Source of the DNA: Dictyostelium firmibasis
Taxonomy: Eukaryota; Evosea; Eumycetozoa; Dictyosteliales; Dictyosteliaceae
Direction of reading: 5' to 3'
Length of the DNA: 64,000 bases
NCBI GenBank assembly: GCA_036169595.1
Contig: CM069765.1
Coordinates: 205,001 to 269,000, forward strand
Of the stretch, positions 55,006 to 64,000 are shown in pieces (positions within the stretch are counted from its first letter, which is position 1; every line of letters begins with the position of its first letter). The position numbers and the translations under genes were made by a program. The notes beneath the pieces are model-generated. The model was not told the origin of the DNA. It saw only the letters and a program-made list of their open reading frames with translations, and did no database searches.

Positions 55006-55664
55006 AAATGTAATTAATCTTTTATTTTTTTTAAACTTGCCCTATTGTCTATGAGATAACCTTATTTTTTTTCAATCTAAAATATCTTATCATTCAAAAA
55101 AAAAAAAAGGTTTTTTGAATGAAAAAAAAAAAAAAAAAAAAAAAATCAAAAAAAATCTTTATGAATAAAAAATATAGAAATCACTGTTCAAGAATTAAAA
55201 AATAAAACGAATATTAAAAGATTCGAATAAAAATTCTCATTAACTTATTATTTTATATATTATAAATTAAAGTTTTATAATTAAAATAAAAAAAAAAATC
55301 CAATTTTTAAAAGGAAAGTTTCTCCTTTTATTATTAAATATTTTACTATAAAAATTAAAATAACAAAAGAAACCAAGAAAAAAAAAAAAAAAAAAAATTG
55401 ATTATTTTTGGTTTTACTTCAATTATTTTAAAAAAAAATATTAGTGTTAAAATAATTTGACCATAAAAATTTTTATTATAATTTTTAATTTAAAACATTT
55501 GACACTTATTACCTCGTTACTTTATTTTATTAATTATTAAAAAATTCCTTTATTTGAATCTACACAATTTTTATTTAAAATATAAATTTTATAATTTATT
55601 TTTTATAATTTTAAAAAATTTTATTTATTTTTTTATTTTTTAAGGATTATTAATTTTAAACCTT
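55006..55664. other. A/T-rich spacer
   Basis: The sequence to the left of a secreted-protein gene. It holds weak hairpins such as CATTCAAAAAA/TTTTTTGAATG (about 55092-55121). No gene is seen. Confidence 0.45.
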
Positions 55665-56591
55665 TTAACAGATTGGGAATCTAAGTGCTAAAACAAAAAC
55701 TGTAGCCAAAGATTGATTTTGATCAAATAAGATTGTACCATCATATAATTCTCTAACATAACCATTGGAACTATTAATAAGATATCTACCAAGAGAAGCA
55801 TCAACTGGCTCTAAAGATAATTTTTCAGAGCTAGTTAATTTTTGGAAGGTATGGGTAGTAGCACCATTTGAATTATCGCTTGATAAATAGTTTGTATAGT
55901 AATCACGAATAGCAACTTTACCATTATCGACTGGTACCAATTGGAATGCGGTGTTCATACCCAAAGTTGTATTCTCTTCAACCTTTGTTAAACGAATTGG
56001 TTTATTTTGGGTTGTTGGATTGTAAGATTCTTGATGTCTCCATGTTGAAAAAGAAGTATCAAAGTATTTACCAGTTTCAAGTGATCTAATTGAAATCCAT
56101 TTAAATGCCAATGAACCATATGAGCCTAATGTAGATGGACCATTTAAATAATTAATTTGCCAAATTGTGGATGGGACATTTGAATAGGTAGTTTCACTTG
56201 TTGTCAAATCTTCAATTAAAAATTTACCAACATTATTACCATAACCATTGGTTAATAAAGTGAATTTTGGTGGCTCAAGTTGAGGATTACCAATATTGAA
56301 ATTCTCTAAAAAGTTTTCATTACTAACCAAACCAAATCCATGATATTCAAAAAAGAAATGATTACGAACTTCATCAAATTCATTCAATGGAATTGTATTT
56401 AATGAATTATCAAAATTAAACCAATAATAATCTAAATTTTTTGGATTTAAAAATTTACCAGATTGAGTTGAATTAATTGAAATATAGTATTCATATGATG
56501 GGGGTGGTTGACAATTTTCTGGTAAATTTTGTGCTTCTGAAACAAAAAATAAAGCAGCCAAAGCAATAATAGTTTTTTTAAATAATTTCAT
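55665..56591 (-). CDS. Secreted protein of unknown function
   Basis: A 308-aa single frame with a signal peptide (FKKTIIALAALFFVSEAQ). The mature protein begins with a Pro-rich NLPENCQPPPSYEYYISINS. Its repeated motifs, SGKFLNPKNLDYYWF, TGKYFDTSFSTWRHQ, NGKVAIRDYYTNYLSSDN and NGYVRELYDG, look like beta-trefoil or fascin-type lectin repeats (a G-K-Y/F-L pattern). There is no TM or GPI signal. It is likely secreted or in the endolysosomal lumen. The trefoil assignment is pattern-based only. Confidence 0.75.
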   Translation of the reverse strand: MKLFKKTIIALAALFFVSEAQNLPENCQPPPSYEYYISINSTQSGKFLNPKNLDYYWFNFDNSLNTIPLNEFDEVRNHFFFEYHGFGLVSNENFLENFNIGNPQLEPPKFTLLTNGYGNNVGKFLIEDLTTSETTYSNVPSTIWQINYLNGPSTLGSYGSLAFKWISIRSLETGKYFDTSFSTWRHQESYNPTTQNKPIRLTKVEENTTLGMNTAFQLVPVDNGKVAIRDYYTNYLSSDNSNGATTHTFQKLTSSEKLSLEPVDASLGRYLINSSNGYVRELYDGTILFDQNQSLATVFVLALRFPIC

Positions 56592-57427
56592 TTTATTTTG
56601 TTTTTTTTCTTTTTTTATAAAAAAATTGTTGTGAAGATAATAACTAATTAATTTTTTTAACCTTTAAATACAAAAAAATTTAAAAAAAAAGAAAAAAAAA
56701 AAAAAAACAAAAAAAATAAAATTATAAAATAAAATAAAATTAAAATTTAAGAAATCTTGATTATCTTGAAAAATCATAAAGGTTAATTCGTTATTAAAAT
56801 TTGAAAAATTCGATATTTAAGATTATTTTTTGATTATATATATATGAGAGAGTGATGACATCAAAAAACCCCAAAAAGATTTTTTTTTCTCCAACCAAAT
56901 AATTAATTTTTATCTTGATTTTTTAGGACTTGTGATTTAAATGAGATTAATAAAAAAAAAAATTAAAAAAAAATTTTTTTTTAAAAAATACTATGATATT
57001 TCTGAAGAAAAAAAAAAAAAAAAAAAAAAACGATTGAAAAATCTTCAACAAGATCCTTGATTTATGTAGATATTTTTTTTTTTTTTTTTTTTTTTGAAAT
57101 CCATTTAATTGTAAAAAAAATTATGAAAAAAAAATTTCGTTTTTTTAATTAATATAAAACAAATGAATCAAATTTGAATGAATTGTTTTCAAATATTGTA
57201 TAACAATTGGATATGTGTAAAGTGATGTTTATTTAATTTGATTTTGATTTGGTTTTTTTTTTTTTTTTTTGCCGTATGTGGTGGCAGTTCCATATGTTAT
57301 TTAAATTTGAAAATTTTTTTTCCATATGGTGTGTCTGTTGAGAGGCTAAATTTGATTGCATGAGTGATGAGTGAGAGAGTGATTTTGGAATATTCCTTGT
57401 TGATATATTTCGTCCAATGTGAGTTGA

Positions 57428-57433
<6 letters not shown>
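56592..57433. other. A/T-rich spacer
   Basis: An 840-bp spacer from the start of the secreted-protein gene to the SINE. It contains T/A runs of 20-25 and a slightly GC-richer patch at 57275-57425 with no recognisable signal. The last ten bases hold the left SINE target repeat. Confidence 0.45.
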
Positions 57434-57469
<36 letters not shown>

Positions 57470-57780
57470 TATTGGGATTAGAATTTCTAATCACCATGTT
57501 TTTTTTTTTTTTTGTTGTTGTTTTTTTTGGAAGTCGAGCTTTTTTCCGGTTGATTATGAGGTGTGTTATTTATGACCACGTTACTTCGTGGTATGACCTA
57601 AGGCTCGAACCAAGGCCACGGAGACTGTGTGACTCAGCGCAGAACCTCTACGTATAGCCTCCAATAATGAGGTTTTTAATTATGACCACTTTACTTCGTG
57701 GTATGACCAAGACTCGAACCCAAGGTCTTGGCCACGGAGGCTTGTGATTCAGCGTGGAACCACTACGCTAAGCCCCCCGA
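57434..57780 (-). mobile_element. Putative dimeric tRNA-related SINE, type a, copy 2
   Basis: Nearly identical to the element at 48622-48974. Unit L has a perfect A box TAGCGTAGTGG (57760-57770), a B box with one mismatch GGTTCGAGTCT (57710-57720) and hairpin. Unit R (about 57565-57671) is the diverged tRNA-like repeat. The tail includes the palindrome GATTAGAATTTCTAATC (57476-57492) and an A-tail of over 30. It is flanked by a 10-bp target duplication, TTGACAATTT at 57424-57433 and 57782-57791. It lies 74 nt past the tRNA-Glu 3' end, in tRNA orientation. Confidence 0.8.
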
Positions 57781-57824
57781 TTTGACAATTTCATAGTTCA
57801 TTTGAGTTTAGGGGTGTCTAGGAA

Positions 57825-57835
57825 GGAATCGAACC
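57825..57835 (-). promoter_or_regulatory. External B box of tRNA-Glu
   Basis: Minus-strand GGTTCGATTCC is a perfect B-box consensus exactly 30 nt beyond the tRNA-Glu 3' end. The SINE target repeat begins 33 nt further on. Confidence 0.65.
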
Positions 57836-57865
57836 CGTGACCATTCATATTATAAAATTAAAAGC

Positions 57866-57936
57866 TCCCCATTCGGGAATCGAACCCGAGGTACCAGTGT
57901 GAAAGACTAGAGTGTTACCGACTACACCAATGAGGA
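57866..57936 (-). tRNA. tRNA-Glu (UUC)
   Basis: A 71-nt gene with acceptor stem TCCTCAT/ATGGGGA (one T-G pair), D arm in GGTGTAGTCGGTAACAC, anticodon stem CTAGT/ACTGG with loop CTTTCAC (anticodon TTC), and B box GGTTCGATTCC. No intron. It is flanked by a type a SINE on its 3' side and a type b SINE on its 5' side. Confidence 0.95.
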
Positions 57937-57982
57937 TGTTGATATTTTTTCAAGAAAAAACAATAGAATTTAGACAAAAAAT

Positions 57983-58151
57983 TAGGGGGTGGTTTCACAC
58001 TGAATAACACAGCCTCCATGGCCTTGGTTCAAGTCTTGGTCATACCACGAATTAACGTGGTCACAGAAAAAAAATTTTAAAATAAAATAATTAATAAATA
58101 AAAACATGATTCGAACACATCCAATTGGATGAGGTTATTAAAAAAAAAAAA
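57983..58151 (+). mobile_element. Putative tRNA-related SINE, type b, 5'-truncated copy
   Basis: Matches the copy at 33639-33815 from GTGGTTTCACAC onward, so the first half of the A box is missing. It keeps the B-box-like GGTTCAAGTCT, hairpin ACCACG/CGTGGT, palindrome CATCCAATTGGATG (58118-58131) and A-tail. The 13-bp target duplication is TTAGACAAAAAAT at 57970-57982 and 58152-58164. It begins 33 nt upstream of the tRNA-Glu 5' end, exactly the spacing of the TRE5 at tRNA-Ser, with the same orientation. Confidence 0.8.
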
Positions 58152-58331
58152 TTAGACAAAAAATAAAAAAACAATCGAATTTAGGCTTAATAATTGCCAA
58201 CAATTTTTAAAGGATAATTGTATTACAGATTGAATATATTTTTTAAAAACAAATTTAGATAAAGACAAGTTTAAACTTGTCTAGTTATTTAATCTGAATT
58301 GAAAGGGAAAATTACCGAACAACCTATTGGT

Positions 58332-58682
58332 TTATTCTAGTTTGTAATATGCTGTTAAATCAGCTGCACTCCAATTATAAAGACCATTTCCTTTGTTTTC
58401 TCCATTATCTTTTACATATACATGTCCTTGACCATTGCTAGTATTTTCTTCATAAATAACATATAATCCTTCGTTTGAAACACTTTGTTCTTTTGTACCT
58501 TTAGATGATGCCCAGTTTTTCAACTCCTTTGCTCTTAATACTAAACCACAAGAACAACGAAGCATTCCTCCTACAATCCTTTCATTAGTACCAGAACCTG
58601 CATTTAATTCAGAGTAATTTTTTTCATTTGATAAATATTTTGAAGCTTCGTGAGCACAAGTTTTGGCTGGAGAACAAGACAT
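58332..58682 (-). CDS. Small Cys-containing protein of unknown function
   Basis: A 116-aa frame, MSCSPAKTCAHEASKYL to ADLTAYYKLE. It has five cysteines or so (MSCSPAKTC, MLRCSCGLVLRAKEL) that might bind a metal, and no signal peptide or TM. The coding sequence is compositionally ordinary and free of homopolymers. No family recognised. Confidence 0.6.
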   Translation of the reverse strand: MSCSPAKTCAHEASKYLSNEKNYSELNAGSGTNERIVGGMLRCSCGLVLRAKELKNWASSKGTKEQSVSNEGLYVIYEENTSNGQGHVYVKDNGENKGNGLYNWSAADLTAYYKLE

Positions 58683-59157
58683 TACTTTATTATTTATATA
58701 TTTTTTTTTTATAAGAATATTATATTTATTTATTTAGGAAGAAATTTTTGAGAGTGAATTTTTTTTTTTAATTTTATTTTTATGCTAATTTTTTAATAAT
58801 AAATTATTATTTTTTATTTTTTTAATTTTAATTTTAACCCCAAAATAAATTTTTTTTTCCCTATGAAGAATCAATATTTCAAACAATTTTAAAAAAAATT
58901 ATTTTGTTTATTAAATAAAAAAAAAAATTCTAAAATTAGATAATTGAGTCCCCCTTAAAATTATTGAGGGAGTTTTATAATATATAATATTGAATTGTGC
59001 TACCCCCTCCTAATAAATTATAATTTTTAAAATTAAAAATTGATTTAATAATTTTAATATATATAATTTGAAAAAGTATAAAATAATAATAAAATTATTA
59101 TTATTAAAATTATAACAATTTATACTTTTTTCAATAAAAAAAAAAAAAAAAAAAAAA
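58683..59157. other. Divergent promoter region
   Basis: This 475-bp A/T spacer lies between two divergent small genes. Short patches GAGTCCCCCTTAAAATT and GCTACCCCCTCC (about 58947-59010) are the only GC-richer parts. No RNA gene is seen. Confidence 0.45.
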
Positions 59158-59738
59158 ATGCATTCAAAAAAACAACAACAAAGTCAACAAGTTAAAGATA
59201 CTAATACAATTTCAGAAACAACAAATCCTATTCAACCAAATATTCAAACTGATTTATCAATTGATATTGATTTTAATAAGGTTTTTGCAGAATTGGAGAA
59301 TATTTTCAAAGGTACCCCAAATTGTTCACAATCTGATTTCACCCAAGGTGTAGTAAACCATTATGTTGCTCAAAATTTAAATGTTTTCATTTGTCATCCA
59401 GTTCATAAATGTGATAATTATGAGGCAAAACATCATTATGAATTTAAAACTAATCTATTACAATCAAAAGGATATGACATTTATTTAGCACATCGTGGTA
59501 AACCAATGGTAGCAACTAATTTTGGTGATGGTAAAATTATTTTTTCTATTCAAATAAATTATTATTTTTATTATTATTATAATTTTCTAATTACCCCACC
59601 ACCACCACTAATTTTTTTTTTTTTTTTTTTTTTTTATTTAACTATCCATTCAATATCATTAATTATTTAGGTGGAGATTCTCAATGGGGTTATGGTGGAC
59701 TATTTACAAGAGAACATCAAACAATTAAGTATGAATAA
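59158..59738 (+). CDS. Small protein of unknown function
   Basis: Two exons, 59158-59530 and 59671-59738, give about 146 aa. The donor is GGTAAAA after NFGDG and the acceptor TTTAG before GDSQWGYGG. Without splicing the frame would run into a T/A-rich nonsense tail. After a polar N-terminus (residues 1-40) comes an ordered region with NVFICHPVHKCDNYEAKHHY and GYDIYLAHRGKPMVATNFGD. The end, WGYGGLFTREHQTIKYE, is Gly/aromatic-rich. Cys and His residues could coordinate metal. No family recognised. Confidence 0.65.
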
Positions 59739-60281
59739 CAATAAAAATAAAAATAATGTTTAAACTTGATAAAAAAAATAACAATAAAAAAAAAAAATAA
59801 AAAAAAATAAAAAAAAATAATTAAAAAAAATCAAATGAAATCTAATATGTTTTTACATCAAGTTAACAATTTATTACTATCATTAAAAAAACCAATAAAT
59901 CTTATTTTTATTTTTAATTCTTTTAAAAGTTTTAAAATAACAATTTACTGAATACGAATAGTATTTAAAAAAAATAAAAAAAAAAAAAAAAAAAGGGTTT
60001 AAAAATAGATTCTTAATGTGTTAATTTCATTTTTTTATTTTTTTTTTTTTTAAATTAAAATTTTTTTTATTTTTTCCTTTTTTTGTAATTGTGTAACCCA
60101 TTTTTTATACAGATAAAAAAAATACAAATAATATTAATTATTTTTTTATTTTTTGAATTTTTTTTTTTTTCATACCATACAAATACTCATATAAAAATAA
60201 TTTCTTTTTTTATTTTTTTCTTAATTTTTTTCTGTTAAAAATAAATATAAAAATTAATATATAAATATTTATTTTTAAAAA
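59739..60281. other. A/T-rich spacer
   Basis: A 540-bp spacer of A/T homopolymers upstream of the Ras-like gene. No motif is supported. Confidence 0.45.
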
Positions 60282-60303
60282 ATGGATCCTATTATTAATA
60301 ATG

Positions 60304-60398
<95 letters not shown>

Positions 60399-61166
60399 TT
60401 TAATCTAAATTATGACAAAAATAATGATAATTTAAATAATACAAATATTAAAGAATTTGAAATATTAATATTAGGAAGTAAAAAAACTGGAGAATCAAGT
60501 ATATTATGTCAATTTATAAATAATGGTAAATATTTTGAAACTCACTCTGATGAAATTTTTAAAAAACAAATAACAATTGAAAATGATAATAATAATAATG
60601 GTGCCTCTACAACAACAAAAAAAACAATAAATGAATTTATATTAAAAATGATTGATAATGGTAATCAATCAATTCAAAATAAAGAAACTAGAAAAAAAAA
60701 CATTAAAAATGCCAATGGATTTATTTTATTATATTCAGTCGATTCTATTCAATCATTTGAAGAGATTAAAGAAATTCATTTAGAAATTCAAAAGATAAGA
60801 GAAACCAAACAAGTACCATTAATAATTGTTGGTAATAAATGTGATCTATCAGTACAACGTTTAATATCACCTGAACAAGGTGAAAAATTAGCCATTGAAT
60901 TGGGTTATACTCCAAATCATTTCATTGAATCATCAGCAAAATATAATATTAGAATTGTTGATATCTTTATAAATTTATCAATGATTATAAATAATTTTCA
61001 AAATTTCTTATTATCATCAACGAGTTGTTCATCCTTGATTTCAACATTATCTTCTTCATCTTCAATAACTTCCTCCTCATCATCATCCTCAATAACTTCA
61101 ATATCTTATTCTTCCTCTTCAATTTCTAAGAAACAAAAAAACCATCAATCCTGTAAAATCATGTAA
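60282..61166 (+). CDS. Degenerate Ras-like small GTPase
   Basis: A 294-aa frame. After an Asn run (residues about 7-40), the Ras core starts FEILILGSKKTGESSILCQF. The P-loop consensus GXXXXGK(S/T) reads GSKKTGES, so the Mg-GTP-binding Lys is Glu. The switch-2 DXXG site is also altered (MIDNGNQ) and an Asn-rich insert lies in switch 1. The G4 (VGNKCDL) and G5 (ESSAK) motifs are intact. The end is a Ser-rich linker, a basic patch (KKQKNH) and a CaaX box (CKIM), so it should be prenylated and membrane-bound. It is likely a non-canonical Ras with weak or no GTPase cycling. No introns. Confidence 0.85.
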
Positions 61167-61369
61167 ATTAGAAAAATGGGAAAAAAAAAATAAAATATTT
61201 AAAATTAAAGAAAAAAGAAAAAAAAAAATATCTTATTTTTTTCTTGATTTTGGTTTTTGTCACCCATTTTTTTTTTTTTTTTTCTTCACTTTTTTTTTTT
61301 TTTTTTTTTTTTTTCTTTTCTCACTTTTTTTTTTTTTTATTCACAACCAAACTATTTGGTTTTGAAATA

Positions 61370-64000
61370 ATGGACACAGAACAAAAATTATTTTTCAAAG
61401 AAATATCAGATTTATTTAAATTGAATCAACTTTTTAAAGCTGTAAAATTAATAAATAATAAACTTACAACAATTACAGATAATAATGAATTCAAATATAA
61501 AGTATGAATTTCATAATATCATTATAAAAAATAAAAATAAAAATAAAATTTTAATGTTGTATTTCTATATATATATAGTTAATATTAATTTTAGGTAAAC
61601 TATGTTTAAAAGGTAGAAATGTTGATAAGATTATACCAATGATTGAGAATGAATTAAAAACCAATGAAATTAAAGGATCAATTAAATATAATTTAATGGC
61701 ATTACTTTATAGATGTTACTATTTAAAATCATCCAGTGAAACATTATCAGCAACTAATAAATATCAATATAAAAGTAAAATAACAACCAATCATTGTTAT
61801 TCATTAGAAGCAACTGATCAAGGTGATAATATTTCAGATATGGCATTAAGTAGAAATAGATCTGTTTCAATTCATTTTATTAATGAAACAGATTCTGATA
61901 GACAAAAAAAGAGAATGAAAATAAGTAATGAAAATGATGAAAATGGTGGCAGTGGTGATGATGGTGAGGAGATTTTCAATAAAGATTCATCAAATAGTTA
62001 TTATGATGATTTAAATTTTCAATATTATTTAAAAGGCACTGGTTTAAAACAAGTAACATTTAGAACACCAATTAAATCGATTTCATGTGGTCGTTATTTT
62101 AGTTCAGCTCTTGATAATAATGGTATGATTTGGAATTGGGGTATGTCATTTGAAATTTGTTCAAATAGTCAAACCTCACCAAGCTATCCATATCCAATTG
62201 ATAAAACCATTAAATCAATTAGTGCTGGCCATCATCATTGTATTGCTTTAGCAACTGATGGCAGTGTTTACACTTGGGGTATCAATAATTTTGGTGCACT
62301 TGGTCTATTTAATTCGAGTAAACCTTACAATCCAAAACCAAGTAAAATTGATTTTAATTATAATAATAATAATAATGATGATGACGATGAAATTGTAAAG
62401 GTCGCAGCAGGTGGCTTTAATAGTGCATTCATTACCAAGAGTGGCAAACTATTAGTTTGTGGTAATAATAATCGTTATCAACTTGGTACTGAAAATATTA
62501 GTAATCCATCACTTTTTTCAGCTCCTGTAAATGCAAATTATATCCCTTCTATATTGGTTGCATCTTCATCTATAACCCGTGATTATTCATACTTAATCAA
62601 TAATAAACAATTCTCAGATTTACATATTTCATTCAATGGCAGCATTAACGGAGACGACAAACTCAATGGTGGTAATGGTTATGATCACAATATTGTTTAT
62701 TGTCATATAATTCTTTTAACATCATTAGATAATCAAAAACTATTGGATCACTTGGTTGAATTAAAATCAAAATCAATTGATAATATTGTTAGAATGAATA
62801 TTGTTGAATTTTTAAATTTATCAGTAACAACATCATCATCATTATCATCATCATCAAAAAATGTTCAAGATATTAAAAAAGTAATCATTGATAAACTAAT
62901 TAATGAAAATCAATTATTCCCTGATTCATTCATTGACTTCATTTCTTTCATCTATACAAACACAACATCGAAAAGAAATATTGCAACACTTTTAGAATAT
63001 TCTCAAATTTTCGAAATTAATCAATTAAAAAGCTATATAAATGATAATTTATTTAATACCATTAAAGAGGAATCAGATTTAAGTTTACCAATTAAACTAT
63101 TCAAAAGTTTTAATAATGAATATCTATCTGATTGTTCAGTGGTTTCAAAAGATCGTACAATTAAAATTAAAGCTCACAAATCAATTTTAGTTTCACGTTT
63201 AAATTATTTCAAAAAATTATTAGTAAATAATGATAATGATAATATAAATAATAATAATAATAATAATGAAATTGAATTAGACATTCCAAATGGTCATTTA
63301 ATACCAATTATTGCATATTTATATTGTGATCGAATTAAATTTGATTTGCTAGCTCCAGAGATTGTAAATGGTGATTATGTTTTATCATTGTGCAAAACTT
63401 GTGAAACATTGAAACTAACAAGATTTAACGATGGTTTATTCAAATTAATTTCGCAATCGGTAAATAAACAAAATGCAATATCTCTACTTTCATGGTCAGA
63501 GAAAAATGGTGCCTCCGAATTGATTAAGTACATAAAATGTTTCATTAGTTTACATCATGAATTTTTAGGTCTTGAATGTTACGATGGATCCTTTTTACCA
63601 TTCCCATTTAAAAAATTTGATTCAAGAGGTCAATTCTTACCAATTCATGTTGCAACCGAAGAAAGATTCGTTGATGTTGCTGTAGGTGCAAAATTAATGT
63701 TGGCTCTAACTAGTGATAATAAACTATATCAATTAGGCTATGGTAGTGATGGAAATAGAAAACCATTACAACAATTATTTTTACCATCTCCAGATGAAAA
63801 CACCAAAATCAAGAGAATCTCTTGTGGTAGTAGTCATTGGATAGCCATAACTGAAAATAATAATATCTATGGTATGGGTTGTGGTGATCTAAACCAATTA
63901 GTAGAAGGTTCAAAAAAGTTTTGTTTTAATCCAACTCTAATTTCAGATTCAAATCAATACAATAATGCAAAAGCTGGTTTCTACGCTTCAATGTATTGGA
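61370..64000 (+). CDS. RCC1-repeat and BTB domain protein (5' part, runs off window)
   Basis: Exon 1 is 61370-61501 (MDTEQKLFFKEISDLFKL). The intron has a GTATGA donor and a TATATAG acceptor, and exon 2 runs from 61579 to the window end without a stop. The nearer acceptor is chosen because the later TTTTAG gives an immediate stop. RCC1-type repeats include GRYFSSALDNNGMIWNWG, GHHHCIALATDGSVYTWG and GGFNSAFITKSGKLLVCG. A diverged BTB-like segment follows, then a clear BTB domain (YLSDCSVVSKDRTIKIKAHK, then SILVSRLNYFKKLL), and RCC1 repeats resume (GSSHWIAITENNNIYGMG). Such proteins act as Cul3 adaptors or GEF-like scaffolds; the role here is unknown. Confidence 0.85.

Noticed and set aside
57364-57657. 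Plus-strand open frame across the type a SINE (also 48497-48853)
   Set aside because: The frame merely reads through the repeat, both copies share it by descent, and it starts in unrelated flank; no coding character.
48622-57780. The two type a copies as a segmental duplication of one locus
   Set aside because: Flanks differ completely on both sides and one copy has its own target duplication, so independent insertions fit better.

Overview
The window is nuclear DNA from a Dictyostelium, almost certainly D. discoideum. Supporting signs are the extreme A+T content, long A/T homopolymers between genes, AAT/CAA triplet tracts coding poly-Asn and poly-Gln in many proteins, short T-rich introns with GTAAGT/GTATGT donors, and tRNA genes flanked by LINE-type retrotransposons of the TRE kind.

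Positions 1-27800 are ordinary, dense, mostly intron-poor genes: the tail of an unknown gene; a membrane-anchored AAA-type ATPase; a multi-pass membrane protein; a poly-Asn F-box protein; Mediator subunit 8; three proteins of unknown function; two tandem beta-helix surface proteins behind a CA-rich promoter region; an ankyrin-BTB-bromodomain-NET protein; and a poly-Gln protein. Positions 37760-48171 form a second ordinary block: a Nudix hydrolase, a GT10 fucosyltransferase, a DUSP/USP deubiquitinase and Vps52 of the GARP tethering complex. Positions 55665-64000 carry small secreted or unknown proteins, a degenerate Ras-like GTPase and the start of an RCC1/BTB protein.

Three accessory regions (27850-37250, 48470-49820 and 57430-58160) are built around four minus-strand tRNA genes: Ser-UGA, two Ile-UAU with introns, and Glu-UUC. 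Each has a B-box-like motif exactly 30 nt beyond its 3' end. An apparently full-length TRE5-type LINE sits with its target duplication starting 33 nt upstream of tRNA-Ser. A truncated TRE3-type relic sits 70 nt downstream of one tRNA-Ile. A further TRE coding relic and a 143-bp repeat (R) lie beside the other tRNA-Ile.

The most interesting content is five short insertions with Pol III A and B boxes and A-rich tails; three have convincing target-site duplications. I read them as tRNA-related SINEs of three kinds: a (dimeric, two copies), b (monomeric, two copies) and c (one copy). I do not recall SINEs being part of the described D. discoideum repeat complement. Type b copies lie upstream of tRNA genes in TRE5 orientation, one of them at exactly the same 33-nt offset as the TRE5. 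Types a and c lie downstream in TRE3 orientation. This suggests that each SINE type borrows the machinery of a different TRE.

Other unusual content: a 1.3-kb duplicated coiled-coil gene carrying a shared in-frame stop, a perfect 32-bp inverted repeat, a GC-rich foldable islet at 49.7 kb, and a Ras-like protein lacking the P-loop lysine.
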